From positions 2,294,001-2,358,000 of the forward strand of contig JAUKUA010000007.1 in assembly GCA_030549175.1 (NCBI GenBank): a stretch of 64,000 bases of DNA. The letters run 5' to 3'. Both the position numbers and the translations under genes were made by a program. This DNA is from Lasiosphaeris hirsuta. Its lineage: Eukaryota; Ascomycota; Sordariomycetes; Sordariales; Lasiosphaeriaceae. This document shows, one piece after another, positions 11,913 through 25,642 of this stretch. Positions within the stretch are counted from its first letter, which is position 1; every line of letters begins with the position of its first letter. The notes beneath the pieces were generated by a model. It was given only the letters and a program-made list of their open reading frames with translations, was not told the origin of the DNA and did not search any database.

Positions 11913-14499
11913 GGCTGCGTGGTCGAGTGTTAGAACTGACAACGGCGGCTGTCACGAGCAAGGAGGCCTACCGAAGCTTACAGGGGCCGATAACCGCCGG
12001 CGCCGAGAGTCTCGAGGAAACTTGAAATATGCCGGGGGGGGGGGGGTTTCGGAATCAGAGGGCACGGGAACAGCAGGACGAGCGAGTTGGGATGAGGCCA
12101 CAGGGAAGAGATGGATTGCGCAAGATGAGGTTACTACGCAAAAGCGTCGCGATGCTCAGGTCAAGAGAAGATTTTGAAGGGAGGTCAATGGAATGACGGG
12201 ATGGCTGGCCTTCTCCTATTCGAACCGGTCGGCCTTCGGTAGCATGTGTTGCTCCTCTCGCAGCGTCGTTTTGGGCCGAGTGCGACCAGGAACCAAGCTA
12301 AACAAAGCGGGTGACCCTGGCTCCCCAGGTTCTTATCAACCAAGGCCCTTTGCTCATCGCGAGGCTCGACCTCGTCTTCGTCAAGTTTCCCTGATGCTGC
12401 GTCCGCATCTCTCTACAGACGTATCCCTACCCAGAATTGACTTTGCTTATGCTTCTCTGCCCATGCTTCCCGTTACTGGAGCCTCTTGACTGCATCTCGA
12501 GCAATGCGCGCTGGTAAGCTCCATGTACCTAGAACCTTACCCTTTGCGACGAGCCCGTCATGCCTCGGCTGACAGCGGAGGTGGGGCTGAAAGGTAGCGG
12601 CGGCGAATATCCCCTATTGGTTCTCATTGGCCTGTGGTGGCTGACTGTGTTTGCCAATCCCACTGGCGGCGACCAGCAAACACGCAAATTGTTCAGTGGA
12701 ATCTCTCATCCAAGTACCTCCTGGCATACAGCGTCGCTTTCCCCATCACATGCGCTTCGGATTCGCTTTGCGCTGTCATGCGGGGTTCCCGTCCACCCGC
12801 TTAGAGACGTTGTGGGGAACCTATGGGGTGGCCGGTGCAAATTGCTGCAGATCCATTTCCGGGGATTCGGAGACGACACTGGCTTGACAAGACTGACTGG
12901 CGTAGCGTTGAATTGAGCTGTGTCTTGCAGACGCGTCCGACAGCAGGCCCCTACGTGATATCGCCGTCCCGGTGACGGGCACGTATGGCCGTCGATCACG
13001 GTCGCCGTCTGCCCGACACCGGTGGTTGGTGATGGCCGACATGCCTTGTTTTGCCCATTCCCCGACCCGCCACAGGCAGGGCGAGCCGTAAACGGGAGTT
13101 TTTGAGTATTCCATATTGAGTCTCTGCGATCGGAGGCTTCGGGAAAAACTAGATATTCATCGAATTATGAAGTGGCGATCACATAGAGCCGGTCAGAGTG
13201 CTGAACAGCAAATGAGTCGAACGTGGTGGCACTACGTCCCATGGTTGCAGCCGGCCTGAATCGTTGACGGCGATACGCGGTACAGTGTCTGGGACCTCGA
13301 TGCCTCGGAGTGGTGCCAGCCTCGGCTGCGGGCACTTTTGCAGCGCTTTTGTTGCTCCAACATCGCCATCCCAGTTCGGCCTCCACCCCGCGATTCAGAG
13401 CGCCCCACCTCCTTTTGGAAGGCCGCTTGGCGGTGAAGCACTGACCAGTTGACGCCAGTGACCAAAGTCTCAGACCCCTAGCTGAAGGCCGTGTCTCTTT
13501 GGAAATTCTCCACCAGAAGGTCTCAACATTGTTCCACCACGTGCCAAGCACTCGAGAACACGAAGCTTGACGAACGCTTGTGATCGAAGCTGTATTCGAA
13601 GCCTAGGTTTTGCCAATGGGACCGTTATGTTTCGAGCTCGACCAAAACCTTCGACATTTGTCCCAGCAACTGCATTTCTCAAACCTCCTGTCCTCTGTCA
13701 CGCAGTCCATTTCTAGCACCGGATGCGCCGATCGCAAAGATAACAACAAAAAAGAACACCAAGTATGCGATTTCTAGCGCTGTGATGTAGGATCCGAGAC
13801 TGTTTTTATGTGATTGTCTTGTTGGTATTCCAATTGCCATCGGCCCTAGCTGCGGCGTATCGCGAAGAGTTGCCTCTGTCTCTGTGCTTGAAACTTCCCG
13901 CGGCGGGGGTTCAATCAATTGGGGTTACAGATATAAAAAGTGCTGCGCAAGCCATCACATCCCTTAAGACAGCGATCGAGCCGGAAACTTGGTGGAGCTC
14001 TGTCAACGGCATTGATTGAGCCCTGCGGGACCTTCCCGCTTCTGTGTGCAGCGGCGACACTGCATTGGGCCGGTTAGTTCCACGGGCACAGATGGTGCAT
14101 GGCGCATCCCCTGAGATCCTCGTTTCAGGACGGCTTCACACTCGCACGCTTAGCCACTTCCTCGATGTGCTTGACCGTCGACTGCCGTGCTTCACGATCC
14201 CAGACACCAATTCAGGGTGCCCATGGGAGCATGACACTCTCTCCTTTCTCTTCGTTTCCTCATTTTATCCAGTCGTCCCCCCTTCCCCTTCCATCACCTC
14301 CAGCTCGCCTGCCTGCAGTTGATCTGCTGTGTTTTCTCCGTCCAACGTCTCCTTTCCGTCTTTCATTCATTCTATTCTCCGAGCGCGCCAGTTGCAGCTC
14401 CATTTCTATTCGAATTATTATTTCACTTACTATCCACCTGCCAAGACCCCAAGACAAACTATTACAGCGGTAATAGCAGCAACACAACAGCAGTACAAG
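11913..14499. other. Intergenic region between divergent genes
   Basis: About 2.6 kb containing the promoters of the acyl-CoA synthetase and the MARVEL-type gene. It holds a run of 13 G at 12034-12046 and pyrimidine-rich stretches shortly before 14500. Open frames such as 13165-13551 on the minus strand are Arg/Trp-rich and look random. I see no supported gene. Confidence 0.5.
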
Positions 14500-15121
14500 A
14501 TGGGTTTCAACATGGCATTCCCTCGCCTTGCTCTCAGGATTGTGCAAGGTGTTCTCTCTGTGATTGTCGTGGTTCTATCAGCTTATGGTACGCTCCGTTC
14601 AACGGCACGCCGCCTCGAGCGATCGGGACAAGTCTGTCAACTAACATGGAAGACAGTTGCACACTGGTACAACACTGATGTCCCGACGCCATCGCCCCCT
14701 CAGATCAACTTTTTGATATTCGCCGGTCTCTACTCCATGCTATCGGTCGTCTTCCTTGAGGCTGTACCCAAGTTCTTTGCCCGAGGTTTGTCTTATGTCA
14801 CGAGTAAGGGGAAGAAAGGAGAAAAGACACTAACAAACCGTCTCAGTCTCGAACCCGTACACCTTCCTCGCCGTCGAGGCTCTCAACGTTATCGTCTGGT
14901 TCTCCGGCGCCGTCGCCCTAGCTGTCTTCATGGGCAAGCTGGCCTTCTGCCGGGGCAGCGTGTGCGGCGCCGCCCAGGCCGACGCTGTCTTCTCCTTCGC
15001 ACTGTTCCTCAGCTGGAACGCGACAGCCCTGTTCCTGGCCCGCGATGTTTTCAAGTCGGGGCTCCGCAAGCCGGCGCGCGGGGCAGCTGGCGCCAACCCC
15101 ATGAAGGAAGAGCTGGCCTAA
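14500..15121 (+). CDS. Four-helix MARVEL-domain-type membrane protein
   Basis: Small integral membrane protein of 163 residues. Exons are 14500-14587, 14657-14785 and 14847-15121, both introns being 60-70 nt with a CTAAC branch point. Four hydrophobic segments are visible: about 8-28 (IVQGVLSVIVVVLSAYVA), 45-66 (INFLIFAGLYSMLSVVFL), 77-98 (FLAVEALNVIVWFSGAVALAVF) and 115-135 (AVFSFALFLSWNATALFLA). A cysteine-containing loop (FCRGSVCGAA) lies between helices 3 and 4. This spacing, with NVIVWF in helix 3, is typical of fungal MARVEL proteins, which sit in plasma membrane or vesicle membranes (Nce102-like family). The short tail is basic and Gly/Ala-rich. The exact function is unknown. Confidence 0.75.
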
Positions 15122-17158
15122 TTCTGCTGCCCCGCTACGCCGACGAACCGGGGGCCAACATGCACCTACCCCCGGACCATGCCGCCCGGCGGCACCGGTA
15201 TCGCCCCTCGATCGAGGTGGTACGCAAGAAGGTGACTGCGGCGTGGGACCGCCGAGTCAGCGACTCGTTAATGTCGACGTCGCTGCCTGGCGGTGGTTCC
15301 GCCATCGAGTTGACGGGGACGCGCGAGGCGTCCCCGACCGGTCATGGCTTATGTTGATGACCCGAGTTCTGTTTAAGCGCTGATCTTCCTGACTGGCTTT
15401 GAAAGGCCAGCTGGGCTGTGTCTCCTCCCTTGGGTTGCAAGAGAGGTTCAGATTATGTGTGTTTTTTTAAAGCTATTTGTTATATACTAGTTTCTGGCAG
15501 GAAAACGAGTGGGTTTCGTGGCGCAAGCATGTTCTTTATACAGGGTCGTATATACAGGTGCCCCAGAATTGTCTATATGTCATGACGAGAAAAGATGTTT
15601 GCTACAAATGCTATTCGATGAATTTCTATTTGAACCAACGTCTTCCAACTACACTTGAAAACCCGCCGGAGCTGCAGTCAACCAAGACGACACCGATCTC
15701 TACAAGGATCAAGAGCGGAGTACTTCTAGAACACTCCTATAAGCTACATTGGTTAGCAGCTAACTCGAACATGATGCTATTTTTATAGAAATACCTCAAG
15801 CTTCAAGACCCTTACGCACATACAAAAGTCCAATGAGCACACATTACCTAAGGCAATGGGCTGCGGTCAAGGTGACGCTGGGGCCGCAAGTGAGCCGTCA
15901 CTTGTCCGCCCACGAAACCGGCCGCTGGGGCGCTTGCTCGGCGCATGGGGGTCCAGCCAGTGGGTCGCAGAGTTGCACCATATTTGGGGGGTCACGACCG
16001 ACAGTGACATCCCCTCCGATGACTCTCGACTTTTTTTCAAGTCGCACGAAAAAAAAAAGCTAATGGCTCGGATTCGCAAAGCAAACCGCATGCCCTACCT
16101 AGACAATGCAGAATCTAATAAGCTAGTGAGAAGAAGTAGTGGCTGCATGTTTCCCTCCTTCGCGACTTACGCCTCCAGGACGGAGAAATCCGTCGCATCT
16201 CTGCTTTTAATCCCCCCCCCCTGAACCCCTCCATCGTGCCCCTGCTTTGCTTCCCCACAACGAGCAACGCAACCCAGGGCGGTTTGGAATTTCCGGCGAC
16301 ACTACCCCGCGCCATCGCTATACTGCACTTGGTGCTGTCTTTTGGAGGCTATCGTGGCCATCAGCTCATCAGAGGCAATATCGGACGATTGAGGGGGCTT
16401 TCCTGATGCTCTAGGCTTTATCCATCGCTGTGATGGGGGGAGGGGCTATTTTGGCCCCCATCGAAGTATAGCGTTGTCTGTGTTGTCTCGCCCCTCTTCC
16501 CGATGTGGTAACGATGGGGAAATGATGGAGAAAAGCTAGAAGCCGATACCTTGCAGAGGAACAAATTACAATGACGAATAGCAGAAGGGCGCCAGACCGT
16601 TGACATGGGCTGCGCATTCGTGGCTTCCATCTTGGATACTATGCTGAGTATACATGCCGGGAAGGCTGACGTTGTTCTAGGGCTTTGGTACCTTTCAATG
16701 CACACGACCAATCTCGAAAAACAACCAAGAGGGATCAATGCGAGAGAGCTTGGGGTTGCGTTGCAGCTCCCCGATTCCTGGCTCTGGCCGCCTTGCCCCG
16801 CGCCGCGACTCGATGGCGCGATTGCGTGCTTTGAAGTTCACCCCACTCCCTTTTCCCAAAGCAGCCTCTCTGGACTCGTGGGCTGCCACAGCTGAGGCAG
16901 CGAAAGAGGTTCCCGTAATGAAAATTCGCAATCCAGGCGCTTGCGCAGACAACTGCTTGACGATCCGCTAGCATATATTTGGGAGTGGGTGGCCTTGCGA
17001 AACAAGAGCAGCATCTCGCCGACCCATCCCCCCCTCCTCCTTTGTCCCCCTTTTCACTCCAGAGCGTTAAAGCTTCAACGTCCCATACAAAGCTCCCAAC
17101 TACTTTCCCGTTTGACTTCCGCACCCAAACACCCACTCGAGAGCACGAATCCGAAATT
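15122..17158. other. Intergenic region
   Basis: About 2 kb between two genes read in the same direction. It includes the 3' UTR of the membrane protein and the upstream region of the sulfhydrylase gene. A C10 run is at 16212-16221. The last 150 bases before 17159 are pyrimidine-rich, as in many fungal promoters. No supported gene. Confidence 0.5.
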
Positions 17159-18807
<1,649 letters not shown>

Positions 18808-19267
18808 GTACGAGTGCGGCCAAGCGGTGACGAGTCATGAAGTGAATATATAGGGGGCCAGCGAGTTTTGTTGTGTAGTTGAGAGATACCTTTCGCAATT
18901 TTAAATCTTCGTTTATGATGAATGTTCTGTGAAGTGAACAAGTTGAGAAAAGGTTGCGAGTTTAGTGTGGTATTGGAAATCAAATATACGCAATTTGAAG
19001 GTAATAGTTGAATGATGAGTGATCGTCTCCGAACGCAGCAGCCCCAGCGAATCTCCCAAAACTCAAGACCACCCGTCCATGGCCCGCAGGTTCACGGGCC
19101 TGCCAATCACGACCCCTGCCAACCCTACAACGCCGACCGCCGCATTTCGTCAGAGCTCTAAACGTCCCATCCGTCCCGTGTCCCCTTTACTAACCTTATG
19201 TCCAATGCCTCGACAGTAGCCTCACCATCACCACTACCACACCTCGATCAACATCACGACCGCAGAC
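18808..19267. other. Intergenic region, 3' UTR and EMC7 promoter
   Basis: 460 bases between co-directional genes. The first part is AT-rich and probably 3' UTR, and the last 150 bases are C/T- and A/C-rich. No gene seen. Confidence 0.5.
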
Positions 19268-20139
19268 ATGCGCCTCAATCCGCTCCTTCCGCTCCTCTCT
19301 CTCCTCACCCTCACCGCCGCCTCCCCGCAAACGACAACAATAACGCTGCGCATCGCGCCCTCGCACGCCCTCCTCCCGAACCCCAACGCCCTGGCGCCCG
19401 CGACCCACGCGACGCTGTCCTCGCTCCACAAGGCCAAGTCGGCGCCGCTGACAGTCGCCAACACGTTTGTCTTTGGCAACGTCTCGGCGGGGTCCTATCT
19501 GGTCGACGTGCACTGCGCGACGCACGCGTTTGCGCCGCTGCGCATAGATGTGGTGCCCTCTGAGATCGAGGCGGACGGGCGGCTGCGGGTGCAGGCGTGG
19601 GAGACGTACCGCGGGAACGACTGGGATAACAAGGGGGAGGCGGTGCCTGTGGGCGAGGCGGGGCTAGAGGTGAGGGTGGTGGGGGGGAAGGGGTATTTCA
19701 TGGAGAGGAGTAAATGTGAGTTTGTTCTCCTGCGAGTGGATAGGAGGGGGAGGCTAAACGGAGGGTAGTTTCGGTATTGTCGATTTTGAAAAATCCCATG
19801 ATCTTGCTCGGGTTGGTGAGCATGGGTATATTCCTTGGGATGCCATATCTTGTGGACAATAGTAGGTTCCCCATGAATGGTCCTTATCTTGAAATGGGAG
19901 CTGACAGAGAAGCAGTGGATCCAGAGATGAAAGCGGAATGGGAAGAGCGCCAAAAGACCAACCCCATGAACAGCATCATGGGCGCCACGACAGGCGGATC
20001 CGGTGTGGGCAACTTCGACGTGGCCGGCTTCCTAGCCGGGTCGTCTAAGAAGGATGAGGCTGGTTCAGGGTCAGGGTCAGGGTCGGGCTCGGGGGCGGTG
20101 GCTAGTTCAGGGAAGGGAGAGAGCAGGAAAAAGAGATGA
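19268..20139 (+). CDS. ER membrane protein complex subunit 7 (EMC7, DUF2012)
   Basis: Subunit of the ER membrane insertase EMC (animal EMC7, yeast Sop4 type). Exons are 19268-19715 and 19769-20139, giving 272 residues. A hydrophobic signal peptide covers 1-19 (LLPLLSLLTLTAAS). The lumenal beta-sandwich has the family pattern FVFGNVSAGSYLVDVHCATHAFAPLRIDV. A transmembrane helix lies near 159-177 (ILLGLVSMGIFLGMPYL), and the cytosolic tail holds NPMNSIMG and a Gly-Ser repeat before a basic end (ESRKKR). The position of the single intron just before the membrane helix, the order of parts and the length all fit the family. It converges with the WW-domain gene. Confidence 0.85.
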
Positions 20140-20897
20140 GTACTGCTGAGATGCTGTACTTTCGAGGTGGAAGCGCAATGCATGTGGGGATGATACGAGC
20201 GAGTTTTGGAATAAGCCCTGGCTAGACGGCGCTTCGCTGTGAACATGGTTTTAGATCGGGGGAGAGAGATTGGGTGCATCATGAAGACCACCGGTCTGGC
20301 TCCCCACGTACCCTACACCAGCAAGCAAGCCTTCCACTTCCCCAGACACGCCCAGCTGCCCGGTCATAGGAGGCCTGTAAATGAGTAGAACTACTGCTGT
20401 AAGTGCTGCTATGGGCGGGCCTTGTTGTAATATGAAGAAAAGCAGCTCATAGCATAAAGTGTTGAACAATGTCATTGTCGATATCGATTTCGGTCTGGAA
20501 GATCACATGTCATCGGCCTTGTAAGGCCTGTAATTCATTCCATCGTGCTATGTACGAGTATCCCATCGTTTCACCTCACTATGCATCCTACGGCATCGCT
20601 CCACGCCTCGCCATGCAACTTCAGAATAGTGGTGACGCGTATCGTATTGTGACCGGTCAAAGACCGGCAGCCCTGCTCGGGGGCTCGCCTGCGTAAACAT
20701 CAGGGAAGGAAAAAAGAGAACGAGAAGGCTAGCAAAAACAGGAGGGAGATAAGGTAGACGGCCTCCTAGTGCACAAAGACCATAGAAGAAATCAAGCGCC
20801 GCGCAATTTTCCCTGGCCCAGTGTTTTCAATCTCTGAAGCCCGATGTCTCATCGCCCCACCTGTCAACACTCTAGCCATGATTATGCATTTCGTTGA
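20140..20897. other. Intergenic, convergent 3' ends
   Basis: About 760 bases holding the 3' UTRs of EMC7 and the WW-domain gene. No gene, RNA or repeat recognised. Confidence 0.5.
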
Positions 20898-22036
20898 TCA
20901 GAAATCACCACCGCCAAAGTCATCACCACCAGCACCATCATCATAGCCTTGGGCATATGCTTCATCTTGGTGGTCATCAATCGCATCGGCAATGAGCATG
21001 CCGCCGACGAGACCAGCGCCAACACCCAACGCTGCGCCGCCCGCCATGCCCATGCCGCCGCCGCTCTTATGCGGCTTTTGTTGACCACCGCCGAATCCGC
21101 CAAACCCGCCGCCTTGTTGCGGGTATCCTCCCCCTCCGTAACCACCATAACCCGGTTGTTGGGGGTAGCCTCCGTACCCCTGTTGGGGTGGGTAGCCTCC
21201 ATACCCTTGCTGCGGCGGGTAACCTCCATAGCCCTGCTGCGGTGCGCCGTAGCCCTGTTGCGGGTAGCCTTGCTGACCATAACCGCCGGACTGGTGTCCG
21301 CCGCCGCTCATGAGCCCGCCGAGGCCGCCAAGGCCACCGCCGCTGCCGCCGTGGCCGCCGCCGCCCGTCTTCTTACCACCGAACAGCTTGCCCAGGAGGC
21401 CCTTGCCTTTCTCGGCGATGTCGTTAGGCCGCGGGGGAAGTTGGTTCGGATAGGGCGAGCCGCTCTGAGGGGGCGGGGTGTTGGAATAGGCGGCCGCGGC
21501 GCCGGCAGCGCCGGCACCGGTGGCGAAGGAGCCGAGGGAGCCGCGTGCTCGAGCATCCTCCTCGGCCTGGAGCTGGCGGGCGAGTCTAGCGTCCTCGTCC
21601 TCGTTCGCCGCCGAGGACGAAGCGCCATGGCCACGCGTGCTGGGGTCGTCGTACGGGTTGATCTTGGTGTCTGTCGGCGCCGGCTTGTCATCGCTGGGCG
21701 CATAGAGCGGCGGGGGGCCCGAAGGCGCACCATCGTCGTGCGGCGGGCGCGCGGCCTCGGTCGGCTTGTCCCATTGCGACTTCTTTGTGTATGTGTTGAC
21801 GTAGAACCTGCAACCAGCTGCGGTCAGCCTTGTTTCTGTCAAATGTCTTGGCATCGCGACCCAGGGTCCGACGCTCGATGCGCCACTTCGGTCATCGCGG
21901 CAGGGGGAGGGGTGTGCGAATAACTCGACAGCGAGAGCATTTCTTACCATTCCTTGTACTGATCGTTCCAACGCGCGATCCATCCCTCGGGTACCTTAGG
22001 AGGGGGAGGTCCCTGGGGAGCCTCGAAATCGGCCAT
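20898..22036 (-). CDS. WW-domain protein with Gly/Tyr/Gln-rich repeats (Wwm1-like)
   Basis: Exons are 22036-21948 and 21807-20898, giving 332 residues. A single WW domain covers about residues 14-46, with W19, the aromatic pair around FYVNTYT and W42 followed by P45; an intron splits it at a tryptophan codon. WW domains bind Pro-rich ligands. An acidic/Ala-rich segment (DEDARLARQLQAEEDARARG) and a region with LLGKLFGGKK follow, then tandem GYGGYPPQQ units and a Gly-rich hydrophobic stretch (MGMAGGAALGVGAGLVGGMLIADA) before an acidic end. WW, Gly/Tyr/Gln repeats and a Gly-rich glycine-zipper-like C-terminus recall yeast Wwm1, a metacaspase-interacting protein. That name is by architecture only. 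Confidence 0.75.
21120..21260 (-). repeat. Tandem coding repeat, GYGGYPPQQ units
   Basis: The 27-base unit encodes GYGGYPPQQ with slight variation, and about four units plus flanking degenerate ones are visible. It is in frame inside the WW-domain gene. Prion-like composition (Gly, Tyr, Gln) and length polymorphism would be expected. Confidence 0.75.
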
Positions 22037-23328
22037 GATGTAGAACCGTTGGGAAATAACGCTGCTATCGGTTATACTCGTCTGGGATCTGGGTGTGTAA
22101 GTGGGAAGTTCTGGCGGGTGTGTCCCGTAGCGTGGGGTTGCTGAGTGAGGGGTATTTAGGTGCTGCCGTGGTCTGGTAGTAGGTAGTCTGTAAGAGATGA
22201 GTTTCGAGTTGGAGGGGTAGAGTCGTGCAGTCGTGGAAAAAAAACAAAGCACTGGATTAAGGACGAGGACAATACTTAACCACACACTTTTATAGGAAGA
22301 GAGGCCAAGGGAGTCCTCTGGCAATGAACGATATGTAGGTGACACTATTGATGTCTGTGAGTGAGTTCTAGAAGAGGCAGAGCTTCAATGGGTAGGAGGC
22401 GGCGGACACAGGACGTACGCAACAACCCGAGCACAGCCTCCTTCCCGGCTCCCGGGACGTTGCTTTGCGTGATCCAAGGGAAGTGGTATTTCGTTCTAGG
22501 TACCTATCTAGGCAAGTGCGTATCAGGCCGGAAGGCGAGATTCGGGTTCGCTTAGCCCCGGACTTAGCAGCAAAACGGCAGCGAACAGTTGGGTTCGCTG
22601 GATCCCAGCCTGGAGCAAGCCCAAGGAAGGGATAGCTGGGTAGGGCACCGACAAGGCAAGTGCGAATTGACGGGGATCCCATTGAGGCCGCCACCTTTGG
22701 CGTGACACCTACCAGGTGCCGCCATCTCTGCCTCGACAAATGCGTGGCCCTGGGGCTGTGCTGTTTTTTTTTTCGCCGCACTTTGCCTCTGCTTTCCTTC
22801 GCTCGGAGCCACAACGGCCGTGTCATTCTCCAGCGTGCTGTGATTCCACACATGGATGTGTGCAAGACTCACCGACGGGTCATCACTCAGGTGCTCGACT
22901 TTCTATCAATCCATCGCTGGCATATTATCTACAATCCCACAAGCCGAGGATGCTCAGCCATGCCCAGCCATGCCCAGCCATGCCAATCAACCGCCATCCT
23001 GGCACCATGACTTTTCTGAACGGTTGTGTGGAAATGAGCCAAGCTCAACGACTTGGCCAAAATGTGTCAAATACAATACAACCTAGTAGAACTGCTTCTA
23101 GAATGCACTCTACCCTTTGCTATGCAACCTAGCACCTACCACATGCGATGTTTACAAACACCGACTGTTTAGTACCGGTATCCCATGTCTCCTGTCTACC
23201 ATCCATGACGATGCATCATCACTGCTTCTCCCATAGTCCAATGGTCGAATGTACCCCCCCTGTCTGTCGAACATGTCCAGACCAGAACCGTGCCGGAATA
23301 TAAAAAAAAAACGCCGCGCTGAAAAGAC
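22037..23328. other. Intergenic region
   Basis: About 1.3 kb between the start of the WW gene and the end of the CTL transporter gene, both on the minus strand. It contains a 10-base direct repeat (cccagccatg type, three copies near 22950-22985). No gene is supported. Confidence 0.5.
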
Positions 23329-25642
23329 TTAGTAAAGCTCGTCCCTCTCTCTCTCTGCCCTCCGATCCCCGAATAAGGCCGCCGCCTCCATGCAGTAGCC
23401 ACCGCTGCCTGTTACCATTCGCTTCTCGCTGCCGTAGCATATAACCACAGCATCAACGATGCCGCTGAGAATACCCTCCATCGCTCCCAGAATACCCCAG
23501 CCGATGAAGCTCGCGATTAGGCCGACCACGTACGCATATGCACTGCCCCGTATTCCTAACCCGTTGGGCCGCTCGATATTTAGTTGTCGTGCCGTTATAA
23601 CCCAGCCCGCAAAGCCCAGGGCGATAGCCATGATGAATCGCGTTGCGTGGAGTATCAATTTCGCTAGTCGGTACGGAAGCAAAGGCGAATATCGGTTGTG
23701 ACCCGACGGGAGGGATGCCGGTGTTAGCGTGGTGGTCGGTCGCTGAGGTGACAGAAAGTCCATTTGCGTGAGTCCTCTTGCTGAGATAGCTAGTGTCTGG
23801 GAGTGAATAGCAGCATATGTGAGTGTGAGGGGATTCGTGAGTGCCGCAATCGGAGTTGGCACGAATGAGTACGCAAACATGCTGATGATGTTTGACGCAC
23901 GCTGGGGCAACACTAGTAGTGGTAGGCGGATTCCAAGGGCTAACAGCGTCGACAGGCTAATAGAACCAAATATGGTTGTGAGCGAGTGTCCCAGCGCAGC
24001 TGAGACGACGACTGTGGTGGATTGTGCCGGAACCGCGTTGCGGTGGAAATACCATTGGGACACTGTCGCTGCGGTAGTGCTGCGCTGAACGCCGGAAATG
24101 ATGGAAAGAGTCCAAATGTACATAAGCACAAAGTAGATCCCTAGCCACCAGCTTGATGCACTGATGATAAACCTCGAGAGCGTGTTCGAAAAGTTGCCCC
24201 CGAGAAATATTCTAGTAAACATGAGAAGCCAAGCCCACGTCCAGAGGACGATGATCGCCAGACACCCCATACCGACTAGAACAAGTGCCGAGTTGGCAGC
24301 CAGAATGCGACTGGAGAACTCGAGAATATCTATGGCCGACTTAAGAGCAAAGCGTCCCCTGTAGACTAGGTATAGCCAGACCGCCGCAGAGACAGCAGGG
24401 ACGATGGCTGCCCACCTCATCACGAGGTCCTGGAACTTTGAGCTACCAGTGGTTGACTGGTAGCTGGATATGAAGGGGTATAGTGAGAAGGAAATGAGAA
24501 TAACCGGTACAGCTATCAGGACAAGGGCAACCAAAGACCTGACGAACGACCTCAAAGCCGCCAGCCACACCAGAGAAACAATGATTGAAACCAGTGTATC
24601 AACGGCTAGCATGTTGAAAGAGGCTCGCAGAGTGGTGTAAATCGTGTCTCCAAGTGGCGGTTTGCCATTTGTGTGTAGGAAAACAAGCACAAATGTGGAC
24701 AGCATAGATGCCAGGGCAATCAGGTATATCCAGGCAAAGAAGGCATCGTGTCTGAAGATCTCGTCGGTTGCAAGGCCCGCGGCTGGGGCTGCATTGAGGT
24801 TCATGTCGATAGAACTAGGGGCGCGATTCGCTCCGAGCTCCGAGTCCTGGAAGGAGTCTCTTCGAAGAGGATACCGTGCTGGGGTACCTGCTGACTTGAA
24901 TTTCTGGAAGGCCGGCGGTGTGCTATCCGCCGGATTCTCCGTGGTCAGATCTGCTGGGGGTTCGCTGTCGGCCATAACAGATTCTAGCCCGACGTCCTCC
25001 ATGAGACCCTTATTCTCATCGCTGTCGTCCGAGTCCTTGCGTCCCAGCCCCCCCATATCGTTCCTTGTACCTTGGACATCTTGAGGTCGGCGGGTGAAGC
25101 TTCTGGTGCCATTCCAGCTACTTCGGATACCCCGAAGACGGTCACCAATCGTTTCCTCGTAATCCTGGCTCTGTTCTATCGAGGCATGGCTTCCATCGTG
25201 GTCTGTCTCGGTGCTTTCGTCTAGTCGACTTGCGGCGAAGACACGCCGCGATCGCTGCAGGGCATAAAGATCTGCTGCCTCCCGATCTCTCTCCTCCTCC
25301 TCATCCTCCTCGTTCTCGAGCGCAGCTTGGAATAGCGGTGCATCTTGAGTTGCATACCGGGACCCGAAGGTGGCGAGATTTCCAAAGCGGGAGCCGCTGG
25401 GCTGGTACGGATTTCCGCCAGCTCCTCGGCCCAGGTACGACTGCCTTCCTACTCTTGTTCCTCGGCCTGTCCAGTCAGAGGGCTGGCGGTATGACCTCTC
25501 ACCACCCTCGGCCTGGCCGAAGTTTGAAAGCCGGGACTGGGACTGTGCCAGGAACCTAGAAGCATCTGGAGGTGCGAAATTAGTCCGCAGACCGGCAGAA
25601 TGAGGGGTGGATTTGCCGGATCAACTCACATTCGGAGAACAT
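23329..25642 (-). CDS. Choline transporter-like (CTL/SLC44, Pns1-type) membrane protein
   Basis: Polytopic membrane protein of the plasma-membrane choline-transporter-like family (yeast Pns1). A 13-nt first exon (25642-25630, encoding MFSE plus one base) is joined across a 64-nt intron to 25565-23329, giving about 749 residues. The first 240 or so residues are cytosolic and polar, with Arg-rich and Glu-rich stretches. About ten hydrophobic segments follow, beginning at AFFAWIYLIALASMLSTFVLVFL and including LVGMGCLAIIVLWTWAWLLMF and the C-terminal ASFIGWGILGAMEGILSGIVDAVVICY, which matches the conserved end of the family. The frame is open through the MGGLGR methionine at 25056, so that ATG is internal rather than the start. 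Choline transport itself is unproven for fungal members. Confidence 0.8.

Noticed and set aside
13165..13551. 128-codon minus-strand frame
   Set aside because: Arg/Trp-rich translation typical of chance open frames in GC-rich intergenic DNA.
13679..13918. Small minus-strand frame with one strongly hydrophobic segment (IAYLVFFFVVIFAIG)
   Set aside because: The frame begins at a TTG, has no convincing splice partner, and the T-rich strand alone can create such a hydrophobic run. No family resemblance.
16813..16822. Possible CYS3-type site (atggcgcgat) upstream of cysD
   Set aside because: One mismatch from the palindromic consensus, about 340 bases upstream, single occurrence; expected by chance.
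20949..21923. 324-codon plus-strand frame
   Set aside because: It is the shadow of the repeat-rich WW-domain gene on the other strand; low-complexity repeats keep both strands open.
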